Below are positions 62,271 to 64,000 of a stretch of DNA of 64,000 bases, piece by piece. This stretch comes from Corynebacterium suicordis DSM 45110 (lineage in GTDB: Bacteria > Actinomycetota > Actinomycetes > Mycobacteriales > Mycobacteriaceae). The notes beneath the pieces were generated by a model. The model saw only the letters and a list, made by a program, of their open reading frames with translations. It was not told where the DNA came from and did no database searches. The stretch is taken from contig NZ_JADKMY010000001.1 in assembly GCF_015351405.1 (NCBI RefSeq), forward strand, positions 992,001-1,056,000. Reading direction: 5' to 3'. Position numbers and translations under genes: made by a program. Each line of letters opens with the position of its first letter. Positions within the stretch are counted from its first letter, which is position 1.

Positions 62271-64000
62271 ATGCATCACCGTTTCAGAAGCATCCTGGCC
62301 GCCACCACCGTGACAGGTTTAGTTTTCAGCATGGCCGCGTGTACGCCCAAGCCGGATGTTCCCGATGATGTCGCCGAGCAATTCCTCACCGCCTTCGCCG
62401 AGCGCAGCGATGACGTGCGCCAGTTCACCGACAATCCGGATGAGGCCAGCTCGCAGATGTCCCAGACCTGGGATTCCCTGCAGGCTGAGGGGCTTAACGC
62501 GGAGCTCAAGGACGTCCATACCAAGGACAATCTGGCCACCGCTACGTTCCATATGGATTGGGATCTACCCGGTGAGCGCAACTTTGCCTATGACTCCACC
62601 ATGACCCTCACCAAGACCGGCGAGAACTGGGACGTGCGCTGGCAGCCTTCCGTGATCCACCCGGACCTGGGCGCACAGCAACACATGGAGCTGCGCAAGG
62701 TCGCTGCACAATCCGCCAATGTGGTGGGCAGCGATGGGGCAGTGCTGATGGAGCCCGGCCGGATCACCCGCGTGGTGCTGGACACCAAAAAGGTGGGGAA
62801 TGTGAACGGTATTCTCACCCGGATTTCCAATGAGTTGGACGCCATGCGCGGCCAGGATGAATCCGTTCCTTCTATCGACGCCAACAAACTCTCCGCCGAG
62901 GCCCGCGACACTGCGGGTGACTATTCCGTGTTGACCCTCAGCGAGAAGCAGGGCAAGCAACTGCAAGCGGCCATGGATGATGCCACGGGAGTGCGCTTCA
63001 ATTCTGAATTCGCCATGGTCCGCCCGGATCCCGGCTTTGCCCCGGACATCCTTTCCCGTGTGAATAACCTGGTCAAGGATGACCTGGCGGGGGAGGACGG
63101 ATGGAAGATCGTCTCCTCGAACACCGAAGGGGCAGAGCTCACCACGCTGGCCCAAACTGATGCCGTGGCCGCGCCCAGCGTGAAGGTGAGCTTGTCCCGC
63201 GAGGTGCAGATGGCGGCGCAGGCAGCGGTTGATTCCCGCCAGGGTGCAGAGGCCATGATGGTGGTCATGCGCCCATCCACCGGCGAGATCCTCTCTGTGG
63301 CGCAGACCGCAGAGGCGGACAAGCGCGGTGACCTGGCCATGATGGGCCAATTCCCACCGGGCTCTACCTTCAAGATGCTCACCGCGTACGCCGGTCTGGA
63401 AAAGCAGGGATTGACTCCCGATTCCATCGTCGGTTGCCCATCCACCCAAGACATCGGTGGGCGCATCGTGACCAACTACAACTCCTTCTCCCTGGGCAAT
63501 ACACCACTGGAAAATGCCTTCGCCAAGTCCTGTAACACCACGTTCGCGGACATCTCCACTCAATTGCAGCCCGGAGAGCTGGAGGAATTCGCCAAGCAGT
63601 TCGGGCTTGGCGTCGATTTCAAAATTCAAGGATTGGACACGCTCACCGGTTCGGTGCCCAAGGGCGAAGTGATGCTGGATCGCACGGAAGCCGGCTACGG
63701 CCAGGGCCTGGACTTGGCGAGCCCGTTTGGCATGGCGATGGTGGCCAGCACGGTGGCGGCAGGATCGCGACCGACTCCCTACCTGATTAGCGGAGACAAT
63801 CACCAGACCGCATCAGCCGATGAAGCTGCCAATAAGCTGGATCCGGTCAAGATTGATGAGCTGCGCCGGATGATGCGCTCGGTGGTTACTTCGGGTTCCG
63901 GCCGCGCCATCGCGGGTGCCGGAGAGGTGTACGGCAAGACGGGTGAGGCGGAAATTAACGAGGGATCGCACTCGTGGTTTGCGGGCTATCGCGGAGACCT
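62271..64000 (+). CDS. Lipoprotein penicillin-binding protein, class B (3' end outside window)
   Basis: 576 codons visible. Signal peptide with a lipobox-like SMAAC at about residues 19-23, then a MecA_N/NTF2-like domain and a transpeptidase domain. Active-site motifs: Ser365-x-x-Lys368 (PGSTFK), Ser420-Cys-Asn422, and Lys556-Thr-Gly. Orthologous by position to mycobacterial PbpLipo (Rv2864c), downstream of ispG. It crosslinks peptidoglycan outside the membrane. A dispersed-motif copy (62876) encodes PSIDAN, and a weaker one lies at 63608. Confidence 0.92.
   Translation, partial: MHHRFRSILAATTVTGLVFSMAACTPKPDVPDDVAEQFLTAFAERSDDVRQFTDNPDEASSQMSQTWDSLQAEGLNAELKDVHTKDNLATATFHMDWDLPGERNFAYDSTMTLTKTGENWDVRWQPSVIHPDLGAQQHMELRKVAAQSANVVGSDGAVLMEPGRITRVVLDTKKVGNVNGILTRISNELDAMRGQDESVPSIDANKLSAEARDTAGDYSVLTLSEKQGKQLQAAMDDATGVRFNSEFAMVRPDPGFAPDILSRVNNLVKDDLAGEDGWKIVSSNTEGAELTTLAQTDAVAAPSVKVSLSREVQMAAQAAVDSRQGAEAMMVVMRPSTGEILSVAQTAEADKRGDLAMMGQFPPGSTFKMLTAYAGLEKQGLTPDSIVGCPSTQDIGGRIVTNYNSFSLGNTPLENAFAKSCNTTFADISTQLQPGELEEFAKQFGLGVDFKIQGLDTLTGSVPKGEVMLDRTEAGYGQGLDLASPFGMAMVASTVAAGSRPTPYLISGDNHQTASADEAANKLDPVKIDELRRMMRSVVTSGSGRAIAGAGEVYGKTGEAEINEGSHSWFAGYRGD

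Noticed and set aside
62565-63803. 412-codon open frame antisense to the PBP gene
   Set aside because: The plus strand carries all three transpeptidase motifs in order; the antisense frame is low-complexity and without homology.

Overview
The window is a 64-kb stretch of actinobacterial chromosome, roughly 60% GC by eye. It is almost certainly from a Corynebacterium. The gene order follows the conserved corynebacterial/mycobacterial backbone (leuD, gpsA-ddlA-thiL, recG-rsmD-coaD, sepIVA-DUF177-rnc-mutM, smc-ftsY-amtB-ffh, rpsP-rimM-trmD, rplS-lepB-rnhB, comM-dprA-xerC, rpsB-tsf-pyrH-frr-cdsA, dxr-rip1-ispG). It ends in the ChrSA/HrtBA haem-response locus next to a lipoprotein PBP, an arrangement I know from corynebacteria. 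No tRNA, rRNA, CRISPR array, prophage or complete insertion sequence is visible.

Layout. 1-11.8 kb: leucine synthesis end, nucleotide sanitation, D-Ala-D-Ala ligase, a doubled DUF3515 protein, ThiL, Ung, a FakA-like kinase, RecG, a lone biotinyl domain, RsmD and CoaD. 11.8-15.5 kb: SepIVA-like septation factor, DUF177, RNase III, Fpg and a Phd/RelE toxin-antitoxin pair. 15.5-30.6 kb: amino-acid:Na+ symporter, SMC, an unrecognised 1189-aa protein, a membrane-anchored esterase, FtsY, AmtB (without GlnK/GlnD) and Ffh. 30.6-34.0 kb (minus strand): an autoregulated-looking GntR/ABC operon and SelO. 34.2-42.8 kb: S16, GdhA, RimM, TrmD (with an unusual insertion), Tex, L19, signal peptidase I, RNase HII and DUF2469. 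42.9-47.8 kb: YraN, ComM-like ATPase, DprA, XerC and a degenerate M23 protein. 48.2-57.4 kb: S2, EF-Ts, UMP kinase, RRF, CdsA, LapA-like protein, RlmN, DUF2631, Dxr and Rip1 protease. 57.6-64 kb: IspG, HrtA/HrtB haem exporter, ChrS/ChrA two-component system and the start of a class B PBP.

Much of the window serves translation (S16, L19, S2, EF-Ts, RRF, RimM, TrmD, RlmN, RsmD), protein targeting (FtsY, Ffh, LepB), the envelope (Ddl, CdsA, Rip1, PBP, MEP-pathway enzymes Dxr and IspG) and DNA maintenance (Ung, RecG, Fpg, SMC, RNase HII, DprA, XerC).

The most interesting signals are four. (1) A short dispersed motif, GGCGTCG followed by an A-rich purine run, occurs at least 20 times on both strands inside and between genes. 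(2) The extra block in TrmD contains two such motifs in inverted orientation. (3) The rpsB leader has a potential three-way-junction hairpin placed exactly between the Shine-Dalgarno sequence and the start codon. (4) A large uncharacterised protein lies between smc and ftsY.
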